From: Novosphingobium sp. SG751A
GTDB taxonomy: Bacteria; Pseudomonadota; Alphaproteobacteria; Sphingomonadales; Sphingomonadaceae
Reading direction: 5' to 3'
NCBI RefSeq assembly: GCF_013149295.1
Contig: NZ_JABGCB010000003.1
Span: 1-51,032 of the forward strand
DNA: 51,032 nucleotides
The notes under the pieces are model-generated. The model had not been told where the DNA came from and made no database searches. It saw nothing but the letters and a program-made list of their open reading frames with translations. Positions 7,219-16,263 of the stretch are shown in pieces. How positions within the stretch are numbered: the stretch's first letter is position 1; every line of letters starts with the position of its first letter. The translations under genes were made by a program, and so were the position numbers.

Positions 7219-8552
7219 GCGAAGCGGCGAGCGGTCCCAGCGACGCGATGATCTCGGCAATGTCGGACCTGTGGCGGCTGCGTCCGCCAGGGCCCGACAA
7301 TATCCTGGCTCATCCGGCCTTCGAGCGACTGCGCGAAGCCTGCCGTGACGACTATCCGAACGCCGGCAAGAAGGGGCCGGGCTTTGCGCTTTCGGCCGCG
7401 TTACGCGCGCTCGGCCTTCCTTGTGGTCTGCGGAAGGAGACGGCCCATCTGTCCTTGCCGGTGGAGGAGGCGGCAAAGGGCCTCGACGCGGCGATGCGGG
7501 CGACCAGCGCCAAACGCAGTCACCTCGTGCCGCTCGATCTGGCCGATGACCTGCCGTCGATCGCGTTCGGCCCCGCGAAGCTCGGCCGGCTGACGGCGGA
7601 TGAACTGCGGACCCTCGTTGATGAGGCCAGGCTGAAGCGGCTCTATCCGCGGCAGGATTTCGACGCCGAGCGCTTTTCCGAATTCCACTGGCTGGTTGTC
7701 GAGGAGACGGTGGTGCTCGACCAGGAGCCCGAGGCGCGTGCCGTCCCGGTGCTGTTTATGGACCTGAGCCAGGACCTGGGGCAGATCGAACCGCATAAGG
7801 GGCGGTTTCCCGGCGCGGTTGAGGAGGCGCTGTTCTTCCTGCTGCTGGCGCCGTGGGAAAGCTGGTCGACGATGGCGGAGGTCGACTGGCGCGGTTTCCG
7901 CGTCCCTTGGGTCTATACCGTTGATGGCGACATCTTCGCTCGCCTCAACACGCCGCCGTCCCCCGACACGCTGAGCTGGGAGGATCGTATCTACGACGAC
8001 GGCTATGGCGGGACTTATGAGGAGGAGCGGCCGGTCGAGCTGCGCCTCGAAGACGCCGCCGCAACTGAGTTGCCGGTCTGGGATCACAACCGCTGGGCGA
8101 TTGTCGAACAGGCGATGCAATCGGTTCTGTTCGAAACGCCAATCGTTCACTTCCTGGTCCGCGCGTTCCTGGCGGAGGGCGTTGACGAGTTTCTGGCGCA
8201 TATCACGACGATCGAAGCGGCGCTGGGCCTCCGCGCCGACTATCAGAAGAATTTCCGGGTGGCGCCCGATCGCCACAAGGGAATGAGTCCCACGAAAAGG
8301 ATGCGAGGCCGTGTCGCCGGACTGCTGGGCGGCCGTCGCTACGCCGATCAGTATGAGCAGCTCTTCGACGTGCGCAGCGCCTTCCTGCACGGCCGCGCGA
8401 TGGCAGCCATTTCGACCAAGGAACGGGTGATGGCCCGTTCGCTGGCTCGGGAGGTGGTGGAAGCGCTGATCCTCGCCACCCAGGCCGGCCCTATTTCTTC
8501 GCGCGAGGACTTTCTCGACGGCCTTCTCGATAAGGGCGCGCCGCTCCTCTAG
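7215..8552 (+). CDS. Apea-like HEPN domain protein
   Basis: A 445-residue protein. The last ~120 residues look like an Apea-like HEPN domain: helical, with RVAGLLGG, YEQLFDVRSAFLHGR, and the catalytic Rx4H motif (R387, H392) that marks HEPN ribonucleases. The N-terminal ~300 residues are of unknown type and include an acidic stretch around 255-290. It overlaps the preceding nuclease gene by 4 bases (ATGA), so the pair is likely made together. HEPN proteins with an intact Rx4H motif are usually RNases in toxin or abortive-infection systems; that role is inferred here. The gene ends about 20 bases before the abiE promoter. Confidence 0.7.
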   Translation: MSEAASGPSDAMISAMSDLWRLRPPGPDNILAHPAFERLREACRDDYPNAGKKGPGFALSAALRALGLPCGLRKETAHLSLPVEEAAKGLDAAMRATSAKRSHLVPLDLADDLPSIAFGPAKLGRLTADELRTLVDEARLKRLYPRQDFDAERFSEFHWLVVEETVVLDQEPEARAVPVLFMDLSQDLGQIEPHKGRFPGAVEEALFFLLLAPWESWSTMAEVDWRGFRVPWVYTVDGDIFARLNTPPSPDTLSWEDRIYDDGYGGTYEEERPVELRLEDAAATELPVWDHNRWAIVEQAMQSVLFETPIVHFLVRAFLAEGVDEFLAHITTIEAALGLRADYQKNFRVAPDRHKGMSPTKRMRGRVAGLLGGRRYADQYEQLFDVRSAFLHGRAMAAISTKERVMARSLAREVVEALILATQAGPISSREDFLDGLLDKGAPLL

Positions 8553-8571
8553 CCGGTAAGCCACGCCAAGG

Positions 8572-8608
8572 TTGAAAACTGTCAGAAAACTGTGTATATT
8601 TCTGACAG
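8572..8608 (+). promoter_or_regulatory. abiE promoter with palindromic operator
   Basis: TTGAAA (8572-8577) and TATATT (8595-8600), 17 bases apart, form a good sigma-70 promoter. A perfect inverted repeat, CTGTCAGAAA (8579-8588) and TTTCTGACAG (8599-8608), sits over it with a 10-base spacer, so its arms lie between -35 and -10 and across the -10. This fits negative autoregulation by AbiEi, as known for AbiE systems. The AGGAG ribosome-binding site follows at once. Confidence 0.75.
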
Positions 8609-8618
8609 GAGAATCGCC

Positions 8619-9212
8619 ATGCAGCGCCTGACCGAACAGATTCTTGAGCACGCGAAGCGGCTGCCGGAAGGCACGCCGGTCGCGGCTAAGAGCTTGCTCC
8701 ACCTTGGCAATCGCGCCGCGGTGGACCAGGCCTTGTCGCGTCTGGCCGAGCGAGGCCAACTGCTTCGGGCCGGACGTGGTGTTTATCTGCTGCCGGTCAC
8801 GAGCCGGTTCGGCACCCGGGCGCCGTCGGTGGAGCAGGCGGTCGAGGCGCTTGCCGCCCAGCGCGGCGAGGTCATCGTCTCAAGCGGTGCGGCGGCTGCC
8901 AACAGCCTCGGCCTTACGACGCAGGTACCGGTCCGGTCGGTTTATCTGACCTCCGGGCGCACCCGGAAGATGAGCCTCGGCAAGCAGACCGTCGAGCTTC
9001 GCCACGCTCCTCGCTGGCAGCTCACCATGGCGCATCGGCCGGCGGGACAGGCAGTGCGGGCGCTTGCCTGGCTCGGACCTGAGAGAGCCGAGTCGGCCCT
9101 CCAGACCCTGAAGCGCAAGCTTCCGCCCGCCGCGTTCAGCGAGCTGGTAGCGGCGGCGCCTCAGCTTCCGACCTGGCTTGCGCGCAGCGTGGGGAAGGTC
9201 GCGCATGGCTGA
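8619..9212 (+). CDS. abiEi: AbiEi-type antitoxin (DUF6088 family)
   Basis: A 197-residue antitoxin and probable autorepressor of a type IV toxin-antitoxin pair. The N-terminal ~65 residues form a winged helix-turn-helix (AKSLLHLGNRAAVDQALSRL, then RGVYLLP), and the C-terminal part is the AbiEi domain (SSGAAAANSLGL, VYLTSGRTRKMSLG). The ATG at 8619 is set by AGGAG 8 bases upstream; an in-frame ATG at 8592 would lie inside the promoter. It overlaps the toxin start by 8 bases. The operator just upstream supports transcriptional self-control. Members neutralise the AbiEii nucleotidyltransferase without binding it directly (known for the family). Confidence 0.85.
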   Translation: MQRLTEQILEHAKRLPEGTPVAAKSLLHLGNRAAVDQALSRLAERGQLLRAGRGVYLLPVTSRFGTRAPSVEQAVEALAAQRGEVIVSSGAAAANSLGLTTQVPVRSVYLTSGRTRKMSLGKQTVELRHAPRWQLTMAHRPAGQAVRALAWLGPERAESALQTLKRKLPPAAFSELVAAAPQLPTWLARSVGKVAHG

Positions 9213-10221
9213 CGCCTTCCTCCTCCTTCCGGCCGAGGATCGCCTTGAAGCCTTGAGCGTCGCTGCCGACCGCTCGGGCCGACCGGCGCACCTGCTGGAG
9301 AAGGATGCGTGGGTGGTGTGGGCGCTGGCGACGCTCTACGGCTCGCCGCTCGGCGAACATCTGGTCTTCAAGGGCGGCACTTCACTATCGAAGGCCTATG
9401 GCGTCATCCGGCGGTTCTCCGAGGACGTCGATCTGACCTACGACATTCGCGCGCTCGCCCCCGACCTAGTCGGCGACAACGGCGAGGCGCTGCCGAAGAC
9501 GCGGAGCGAGGAAAAGCGCTGGACCAGCGCAGTGCGCGAGCGCCTGCCGCAATGGGTAGCGGAGGCCGTTCAGCCCGTCATCGCCGAAGCACTGGCGGGC
9601 GAGTCCCTGTCGGCCGTGATCCGTGTCGATGGTGAGAAGCTCTTCATCGACTATGAGGCGACGACGGCAGGCTCGGGGTATGTCTCGCCGAGCGTCATGC
9701 TCGAATTCGGCGCCCGCTCGACGGGCGAACCTGCGAGCCCGCGCGATGTCACCTGCGACGCGGCCGGGCTGGTGGATGGCGTGGTCTTTCCAACCGCTCG
9801 GCCGAGGGTCATGCATGCCGAGCGGACTTTCTGGGAAAAGGCGACCGCGATCCACGTCTTTTGCCTTCAGGAGCGGCTGCGCGGTGATCGTTTCGCACGT
9901 CACTGGCACGACGTGGTGCGTCTCGATGAAGCCGGGTTTGCGGCGACGGCCTTCGCAGATCGCGAGCTGGCCAACGCCGTGGCGCGTCACAAGGCGATGT
10001 TCTTCGCCGAGAAGGCCGCCGACCGATCTCAGATCGACTACACCTCAGCCGTGAACGGCGGTTTGCAGCTCGTGCCAGCCGGCGACGGCGCGAAGGCCCT
10101 CGCGGAAGATTACGCGCGAATGGTCGACGATGGGCTCCTTCTCGATGAAGCCGAGCCTTTCGAGACGCTCATGGAGCGCTGCGCAGACATCACCGCGCGA
10201 GCCAACAGCGCGGCAGGATAA
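9205..10221 (+). CDS. abiEii: AbiEii/AbiGii-type nucleotidyltransferase toxin
   Basis: A 338-residue toxin of the DNA polymerase beta-like nucleotidyltransferase superfamily. The signature is plain: FKGGTSLSKAYG (57-66) followed by RRFSEDVDLTYD, giving the paired acidic residues D74 and D76. Characterised relatives (for example MenT of mycobacteria) add nucleotides to tRNA 3' ends and halt growth; phage abortive infection is the known phenotype of AbiE. The ATG at 9205 lies inside the antitoxin gene (ATGGCTGA), so translation is coupled. It lies immediately upstream of gajA with 25 bases between them, which may allow read-through into Gabija. Confidence 0.87.
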   Translation: MADAFLLLPAEDRLEALSVAADRSGRPAHLLEKDAWVVWALATLYGSPLGEHLVFKGGTSLSKAYGVIRRFSEDVDLTYDIRALAPDLVGDNGEALPKTRSEEKRWTSAVRERLPQWVAEAVQPVIAEALAGESLSAVIRVDGEKLFIDYEATTAGSGYVSPSVMLEFGARSTGEPASPRDVTCDAAGLVDGVVFPTARPRVMHAERTFWEKATAIHVFCLQERLRGDRFARHWHDVVRLDEAGFAATAFADRELANAVARHKAMFFAEKAADRSQIDYTSAVNGGLQLVPAGDGAKALAEDYARMVDDGLLLDEAEPFETLMERCADITARANSAAG

Positions 10222-10246
10222 GAAAAAAACGAGCTGGGAGGCGACG

Positions 10247-12199
10247 GTGTACATTTCCGAAATCTATGCGAGCGGCTTCCGGTGCTTCGATCCGACCGCC
10301 CCGCTGCAGCTTAAGCTCTCGCCTGGTCTCAATATTCTCGTGGGACCGAACGACGCCGGAAAGAGTGCGATCATCGACGCTGCTCGCTACGTACTGTGGA
10401 CGCGTGGCGACGACTATATCCGGCCGGACGAGCACGATTTTCACGTCGACGGCGATGGCGCACGGGGTTGCGACTTCATCGTTCGCTGCACCTTCGACGA
10501 TCTCAGCGCGGACGAAGAGGCTCGGTTCCTCGAATGGTGCACCAACGAAAAGGGGAAGCTCCGTCTCCACGTCTGTATGCGGGGCGCTCGGCGCGTTTCT
10601 CCTGGCGGTGGCAGCATCGTCTCCAGCCAGCACCGCGCTGGCACCGAAGGCGAAGGCCTGCCGCTCGACGGAGAACTGCGCGAGTATCTGAAGGCCACCT
10701 ATCTCAAGCCTCTGCGCGACGCCGAGCGCGAGATGCGAGCAGGGCGGCGGTCGCGCCTGTCGCGCATCCTCGGCGCGATGCCCACGATGGGGCCGCAAAG
10801 CAAACCCGCTGCGCAGGGCGGCGATGCAACGCTCCATGACACGCTCACGGCGGCTGACGTGGCCGTCCGAAACAACGCCGCGGTTGGCGGCGTCGCGAGC
10901 AGCGTCAACACGGATTTCCTCGACAAGCTGTCATTCGTGGATGATCGTCTCGTCGCGACGCTGGACCTCGGCGCTGGCGGTTCGTTTGATCAGATTCTTG
11001 AGCGGTTCGAACTCTACCTGAATGCCAAGGTAGGCACCGAGCGTATCCAACGCGGCCTGGGCTACAACAACCTGCTATTCATGGCGGCAGAGCTGTTGTT
11101 GCTCCAGTCCCATCCCGATCAGGTGCCATTTCTGCTGATCGAGGAGCCCGAGGCGCATCTGCATCCGCAACACCAGACGCTCTTCATGGAAGTGCTCGCG
11201 GCTCGTGCTGCCAAGCCGGACCCCGACAAGGGCGAGACCCATCAGCAGGTCCAGGTGCTACTCACCACCCATAGTCCTCAGCTTGCGGCCGGCGCCGAGC
11301 TTGAGACCATGACGATGATCGTCGGCCACCGCGCCTTTGCGCTGGGCGCGACCCATACCCGGCTCGAAGTGGACGATTATGAGTTCCTTCGTCGGTTCCT
11401 CGACGCGACGAAGGCAAACCTGTTCTTCGCCCGCGCGCTGATTGTCGTCGAGGGCGACGGTGAGCACCTGTTGCTGCCAGCAATCGCTGAGAAGCTCGAC
11501 CGTCCGCTTAGCCGTCACGGCGTGTCGATCGTCAATGTCGGCCACCGTGGGCTGTTTCGCTACAGCCGGATTCTGCAGCGTAAGGCCGGGAACGCTATCC
11601 CGGTGCCCGTGGCGCTGATCCCCGACAGGGACATCCCGCCGCCCGAAGCGAAAGACCTTGTCGGCGACCGCAAGACCGAGAACGAGTTGACCCAGGACGA
11701 CATCGCAGCGCGGCTGAAGACGCTGCGGCGCGACGTCGGAGACCCTGTCGACGCTTTCATCGCTGATAGCTGGACTCTTGAGTTCGATCTCGCGCTCCGG
11801 CCCGAGCTTGCCGAGAGTGTTCATCAGGCAGTCCAACTCGCAAAGACCAGCAGTCGCAAGCCCGAGTGGCTTGCGAAGATTGTGGAGAAGGCCAGCGAGA
11901 CCTACGCGGGTTGGAAAGAGGCGAGCCTCTCTGCGACCGAGATTGCCGTCAAGATCTACCAGCCCGTCCATGACAAGGAGGCCTCCAAAGCCGAAGTCGC
12001 CGAGCAACTCGCCGCAATACTGCGCAAACGCAGCGATACGCCGGAGCAGATGCGCGATCGACTCCCGCCTTATCTGGTGCGCGCGATCGACTACGTGACC
12101 GGTGGCTATGTCCCCGGGGCACCGGCGATCGCTGCCGATCCGGAAGACGAAGAGGTTGGCGTCGCTGGAATGGACGGCGCCGCGGCGGCGGGGGCATAG
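10247..12199 (+). CDS. gajA: Gabija protein GajA, OLD-family ATPase/TOPRIM nuclease
   Basis: A 650-residue overcoming-lysogenisation-defect (OLD) family nuclease. The ABC-type ATPase half has Walker A GPNDAGKS (33-40), Walker B FLLIEEPEAHLHP (295-307) and the switch histidine TTHSP (340-344). The TOPRIM half has VVEGDGE (E402) and the acidic pair PDRD (D460, D462). An OLD nuclease followed directly by a UvrD-like helicase gene is the Gabija anti-phage system, in which GajA is the DNA-nicking core inhibited by nucleotides and released when phage replication depletes them. The start is GTG at 10247 behind GGGAGG; the frame is open further upstream but that part overlaps the toxin gene and looks unrelated. 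Confidence 0.88.
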   Translation: MYISEIYASGFRCFDPTAPLQLKLSPGLNILVGPNDAGKSAIIDAARYVLWTRGDDYIRPDEHDFHVDGDGARGCDFIVRCTFDDLSADEEARFLEWCTNEKGKLRLHVCMRGARRVSPGGGSIVSSQHRAGTEGEGLPLDGELREYLKATYLKPLRDAEREMRAGRRSRLSRILGAMPTMGPQSKPAAQGGDATLHDTLTAADVAVRNNAAVGGVASSVNTDFLDKLSFVDDRLVATLDLGAGGSFDQILERFELYLNAKVGTERIQRGLGYNNLLFMAAELLLLQSHPDQVPFLLIEEPEAHLHPQHQTLFMEVLAARAAKPDPDKGETHQQVQVLLTTHSPQLAAGAELETMTMIVGHRAFALGATHTRLEVDDYEFLRRFLDATKANLFFARALIVVEGDGEHLLLPAIAEKLDRPLSRHGVSIVNVGHRGLFRYSRILQRKAGNAIPVPVALIPDRDIPPPEAKDLVGDRKTENELTQDDIAARLKTLRRDVGDPVDAFIADSWTLEFDLALRPELAESVHQAVQLAKTSSRKPEWLAKIVEKASETYAGWKEASLSATEIAVKIYQPVHDKEASKAEVAEQLAAILRKRSDTPEQMRDRLPPYLVRAIDYVTGGYVPGAPAIAADPEDEEVGVAGMDGAAAAGA

Positions 12200-12203
12200 C
12201 GCA

Positions 12204-14183
12204 ATGTTCGAGATCCTGCCGCTCACGCCTGAACTGCTTGCTGAACTTGGTGACGAGCTGGGCGGCTGCGATTTCACCGATCCTAGCCAGATCGACTTCT
12301 TGGCCAAGGCCGCTCCCTGTGACGTGCAGGCGGCGCCCGGCAACGGCAAGACGACACTGTTGGCGGCGAAGCTCGCGCTGCTGTCGCGCAATTGGACGAC
12401 CCGCAGGCGCGGCGTATGCGTCATCTCGCACACCAACGCGGCGCGGACCGAGGTCGAAGATTTGATCGCCAGCCATCCGACTGCGGCGCGGCTGATGGTC
12501 TATCCTCATTTCACCGGCACGGTCACGGCATTCATCAACCAGTATCTCGCCTTGCCCTATCTTCGAGGCCTGGGCTGGCACGTGCGCCAGATTGACGACG
12601 ATGCTTTCGCGGCCGAGGCGTTGCGGAGCTATCCGTCGTTCTGGGCACTGAAAAAGCAAGCCGAGAGGGCCAGCGCAACTGTCGCCAAATGGGTTGGTAA
12701 TCTCACGCTCGATCCAGCCTTCGATGACGTAAGGCAAGAACCCGAAAGCCTGGTAGTGCAGCGGCAAAAGGGTCAGCATGGTGCTGATACAGATTGCGGC
12801 AAGGCGCTATCAAAGCTCAAGGCCGCGATGGTCAAGAGTGGGATCTATCGCTATGCCGACATGACTGCGCTCGCGTGGCGTGCGCTCCGTGAAAACCCGG
12901 GTTTGGCCGAGCGGCTTCGCGATCGGTTTCCGCTCGTCATTCTTGATGAGGCGCAAGACACGCATGGCGACCAGCTCCGGCTGCTGGAGCACGTGTTCAA
13001 GCAAGGCGGGGCGGCGTTCCAGCGTCTCGGGGACAGCAATCAGACGCTATACGAGGACGATGGAGCTGCACCGGCATATTGGACGCCGGGCGCCGACTGC
13101 ATCCCTCTCGATACGAGCCGCCGGTTCGGCGGGGAGATCGCCAGTTTTGCAAGCCGGCTGACCGCGCGCCAGGCTCAGACCATTGTCGGGCTGGGCCCAC
13201 GGCCGGCGTCGCGGGTGATGTTCCTGTTCGATGAAGCTTCGATCGGTAGGGTTCTCGGAGCCTTCGCCGAAGAAGCACGCGCGCTGTGGGGTGGCGATTG
13301 CAGCACGCGCGACGTTTGGGCGGTCGCGTCGCGCCACAATCTGGCCGGCAAGAAAGGGGCATGGCGGCCTAAAAGTCTCGTCGACTATCATCCCGCATAT
13401 CGCAGTGAGGGCGGGTCTCGATCAAAAGCGAATCTCTTTTGCCGGCAGCTTCAGAAGGCTGCCGTGCACTATGCCGCGGCGCGACCGCCCGCAGAGGTCA
13501 GTGAGATGCTCGCCGCGGGGGTGTCGGGACTGGCGCGGGCTCATGGTTGGAAAGCGGCGAATGATCGTCCGATCACCGCGCAAAATGTCTGGGCGGCGCT
13601 GGCGCATCGCGACCTCGGGTTGCCCCGCACTGTACGTCGATTGTTGCGGGACCATGTGCTTGCCGGCGCTGCGGTTTGGGAAGAGGCGGCATGGCTGGCA
13701 TTTATGGAAGCGTTGCTACCACTGTTCAGTCCGGCTCCTCAGGGCTCCGAGGGCGAGATCGCGGACTTTTGCACCTTTGTCGCCGAACAGAAGGCCGATC
13801 TTGCCGACCCCGAGCGCCGCTCCACGAAACAGGTTCAATTCGACGATCTCACGTTGCGGCTGGGGTCGATCCACTCGGTTAAGGGTAAGAGCGTCGATGG
13901 CATTCTCGTCCTTGAGAGCGAGATTTGGAAAGGCAATAGCGCGGACGAGCAGTGCATCGACTTGACCACGGTGCTTCCGCGTGCGTTCGGCGTTACCAAT
14001 GCGCCATTCACCGGGGTGGGGCTCACCGCCGCGACAAACGTCTTCGTTGGCGTCACCAGGCCCCGCGAGCTGCTCGGGCTTGCGCTGCGCAAATCCGAAG
14101 CAATGGCCTTGATCGGGCCCGCCACAGACCAGGGATGGAAACTCGTCGATTTGGTCGCGCAGGCCGCGGAGCTTGGGCAATGA
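12204..14183 (+). CDS. gajB: Gabija protein GajB, UvrD-like helicase
   Basis: A 659-residue superfamily 1 helicase. Visible motifs: Walker A APGNGKTT (44-51), motif Ia region ISHTNAAR, Walker B LVILDEAQD (244-252), motif III GDSNQTLY (276-283), motif V/VI region HSVKGKSVDGILVLE and VTRPRELLGLAL near the C-terminus. It begins 4 bases after gajA stops, so the two form one transcription unit. In Gabija, GajB binds GajA and consumes nucleotides. At 659 residues it is longer than the roughly 500-residue Bacillus GajB, with extra sequence between motifs III and V. The ATG at 12204 is the first codon outside gajA. Confidence 0.87.
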   Translation: MFEILPLTPELLAELGDELGGCDFTDPSQIDFLAKAAPCDVQAAPGNGKTTLLAAKLALLSRNWTTRRRGVCVISHTNAARTEVEDLIASHPTAARLMVYPHFTGTVTAFINQYLALPYLRGLGWHVRQIDDDAFAAEALRSYPSFWALKKQAERASATVAKWVGNLTLDPAFDDVRQEPESLVVQRQKGQHGADTDCGKALSKLKAAMVKSGIYRYADMTALAWRALRENPGLAERLRDRFPLVILDEAQDTHGDQLRLLEHVFKQGGAAFQRLGDSNQTLYEDDGAAPAYWTPGADCIPLDTSRRFGGEIASFASRLTARQAQTIVGLGPRPASRVMFLFDEASIGRVLGAFAEEARALWGGDCSTRDVWAVASRHNLAGKKGAWRPKSLVDYHPAYRSEGGSRSKANLFCRQLQKAAVHYAAARPPAEVSEMLAAGVSGLARAHGWKAANDRPITAQNVWAALAHRDLGLPRTVRRLLRDHVLAGAAVWEEAAWLAFMEALLPLFSPAPQGSEGEIADFCTFVAEQKADLADPERRSTKQVQFDDLTLRLGSIHSVKGKSVDGILVLESEIWKGNSADEQCIDLTTVLPRAFGVTNAPFTGVGLTAATNVFVGVTRPRELLGLALRKSEAMALIGPATDQGWKLVDLVAQAAELGQ

Positions 14184-14303
14184 GCGGGCCAGTGTAGACC
14201 AGCGGATTGGAGGCGTCGGTGAATTTGGTTGGCTTAATCAAGTATATTAAAAGAAAAAACGGCTGAGGCTGTGGCCCGCGTAATGTAGGCGAAGGGGGGA
14301 ACT
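14184..14303 (+). promoter_or_regulatory. Intergenic region with probable qat promoter
   Basis: A 120-base gap separates gajB from qatA. It contains an AT-rich block unlike its surroundings, with a TATATT -10-like hexamer at 14243-14248 followed by an A-rich stretch; TGAATT at 14220-14225 is a weak -35 candidate at 17-base spacing. AAGGGGGGA just before 14304 is a strong ribosome-binding site for qatA. Confidence 0.45.
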
Positions 14304-16259
14304 ATGTTCTTGAACGATCAGGAGACGGCGACCGATCTCCTCTACTATGAGGCCATCGCAAAGACGGTCGTCACTCTGATCCGCAAGACGCCCGACGCGC
14401 CGGTGACGATCGGCGTCCACGGTGATTGGGGCGCAGGCAAGTCAAGCGTTCTCAAAATGCTGGAGGGCGCCTTTGCGGAAGACGATCGTGTCCTCTGCCT
14501 CTGGTTCAACGGTTGGACGTTCGAGGGCTTTGAGGACGCAAAAACGGTCGTCATCGAGACCATTGTCGACGAGCTTCGTCGCGCCCGTCCGACGTCGACG
14601 AAGGTGGCCGACGCCGCGAAGAAGGTCCTGAAGCGGGTGGACTGGCTGAAGCTTGCTCGCAAGGCTGGCGGCTTTGCGTTTACGGCGACGACCGGCATCC
14701 CGACCTTCGATCAGGTCAAGGGCCTCTATGATGTTGCCACCTCGTTCCTGGCCAAACCCCAGGACCATGTCTCGATCGAAGATCTGAAGGGGGTCGCCGA
14801 AAAGGCGGGCGAGTTCCTCAAGGAAGCGCCGGACGAGAGCGATAATCTTCCCGAGCACATTCATGCCTTCCGCGAGGAGTTCAAGGAGCTTCTCGACGCC
14901 GCCGACATCGACCAGCTCGTCGTCATCATCGACGATCTCGACCGGTGCTTGCCGAAGACGGCGATCGCGACGCTCGAAGCGATCCGCCTTTTCCTGTTTG
15001 TCGAACGCACCGCCTTTGTCATCGGCGCTGATGAACTGATGATCGAGTATGCAGTGCGCGAGCACTTCCCCGACCTGCCGCCCAGCTCCGGCCCGGTAAG
15101 CTACGCGCGCAATTACCTAGAAAAGTTGATCCAGGTTCCATTCCGAATTCCCGCGCTGGGTGTCGCCGAGACGCGCGTGTACGTGACCCTTCTGCTGGCG
15201 GAGAACGCGCTCGGCTCGAAGGACCCGCGATTCCTCAATCTGCTCGCATCGGCGCGGGAAGATATGCGACGGCCGTGGAAGAGCCGTGGCCTCGATCGAA
15301 GGACCGTGGAACAGGCCATGGCAGGCAAGATGCCGCCCGACGTAGATCAGGCACTCGTGATCAGCGCCCACGTGACGAAGATCCTAAGCGAGGGCACGCG
15401 CGGCAATCCACGCCAGATAAAACGCTTCCTCAATTCCATGATGTTGCGACACGCCATTGCCGAGGAGCGCGGTTTCGGTGCCGACATTCAGCGCCCGGTG
15501 TTGGCCAAGATCATGCTCGCCGAGCGGTTCTATCCGGATTTCTACGAACAGATTGCACGCCTCGCGGCTAATCACCCTGATGGCCAACCCGAGGCGCTGC
15601 GGCGTTTCGAGGAGCACGTCCGGGCGCCCGCGCCGGAGGAGGACGACGACGAGAAGCCTGCCGCGAAGGGCGGGCGTAAGGCTGCGCGCTCGGCACCTGC
15701 ACCTCTCCCGGCCGAAGCCATGGAATGGGAAAAGAACGAGTGGGCGAAGGGCTGGGCGGCAATCGACCCACCGCTAACGGGCGTAGACCTGCGGCCTTAT
15801 GTGTTCGTCACGCGTGACAAGCGTAGCTCGTTGGGCGGGCTGGCCGCCGCAAGCCATCTTGAGGGCCTCGTCGAGAAGCTGATGGGGCCGACGATGATGG
15901 TCCGGGGCGCCGTCGGCGAGATCGCGAAACTCACAGGGCCAGAGCCCGAGGAGGTTTTCGAGGCAATCCGTGGCCGGATCCTTCAGGACGACAACTTCGC
16001 GGCCAAGCCCAAGGGGGCGGACGGCCTCGTCCGTCTGGTCGAGGCGCATCCGGCGCTGCAACGCCGGCTTTTGGAGTTCATCCGTGAGTTGCCGGTGGCC
16101 AAGGTCGGGAGCTGGGCGGCGTCGAGCTGGGGGGCGTGCTTCACGGACACGGGCATCGCGGCGGAGTACCAGACGACGCTGCGATCATGGGCCGAGCAGA
16201 CGGAAAACTCGATTCTGCAAAAGGCCGCGCAGGGCATCAGCAAACTGCAGCGGGGTTGA
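14304..16259 (+). CDS. qatA: QatA, KAP-family P-loop ATPase
   Basis: A 651-residue KAP-family NTPase. Walker A is GDWGAGKSS (40-48) and Walker B is VVIIDDLDRC (206-215); ARNYLEKLIQVPFRIP and RGNPRQIKRFLNSMM are typical KAP sensor regions. An acidic and basic low-complexity linker lies near 445-465. The gene opens a four-gene set in the exact order KAP ATPase, QatB, QueC-like, TatD-like, which is the QatABCD anti-phage system. QatA is the presumed energy-using component; how the system senses and stops phage is not settled as far as I know. The ATG at 14304 is fixed by the strong AAGGGGGGA site. Confidence 0.9.
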   Translation: MFLNDQETATDLLYYEAIAKTVVTLIRKTPDAPVTIGVHGDWGAGKSSVLKMLEGAFAEDDRVLCLWFNGWTFEGFEDAKTVVIETIVDELRRARPTSTKVADAAKKVLKRVDWLKLARKAGGFAFTATTGIPTFDQVKGLYDVATSFLAKPQDHVSIEDLKGVAEKAGEFLKEAPDESDNLPEHIHAFREEFKELLDAADIDQLVVIIDDLDRCLPKTAIATLEAIRLFLFVERTAFVIGADELMIEYAVREHFPDLPPSSGPVSYARNYLEKLIQVPFRIPALGVAETRVYVTLLLAENALGSKDPRFLNLLASAREDMRRPWKSRGLDRRTVEQAMAGKMPPDVDQALVISAHVTKILSEGTRGNPRQIKRFLNSMMLRHAIAEERGFGADIQRPVLAKIMLAERFYPDFYEQIARLAANHPDGQPEALRRFEEHVRAPAPEEDDDEKPAAKGGRKAARSAPAPLPAEAMEWEKNEWAKGWAAIDPPLTGVDLRPYVFVTRDKRSSLGGLAAASHLEGLVEKLMGPTMMVRGAVGEIAKLTGPEPEEVFEAIRGRILQDDNFAAKPKGADGLVRLVEAHPALQRRLLEFIRELPVAKVGSWAASSWGACFTDTGIAAEYQTTLRSWAEQTENSILQKAAQGISKLQRG

Positions 16260-16263
16260 TCGG

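Noticed and set aside
3537..8552. Restriction-modification system
   Set aside because: Several nuclease-like folds are present but no DNA methyltransferase motif (DPPY/NPPF or PCQ) is visible in the island.
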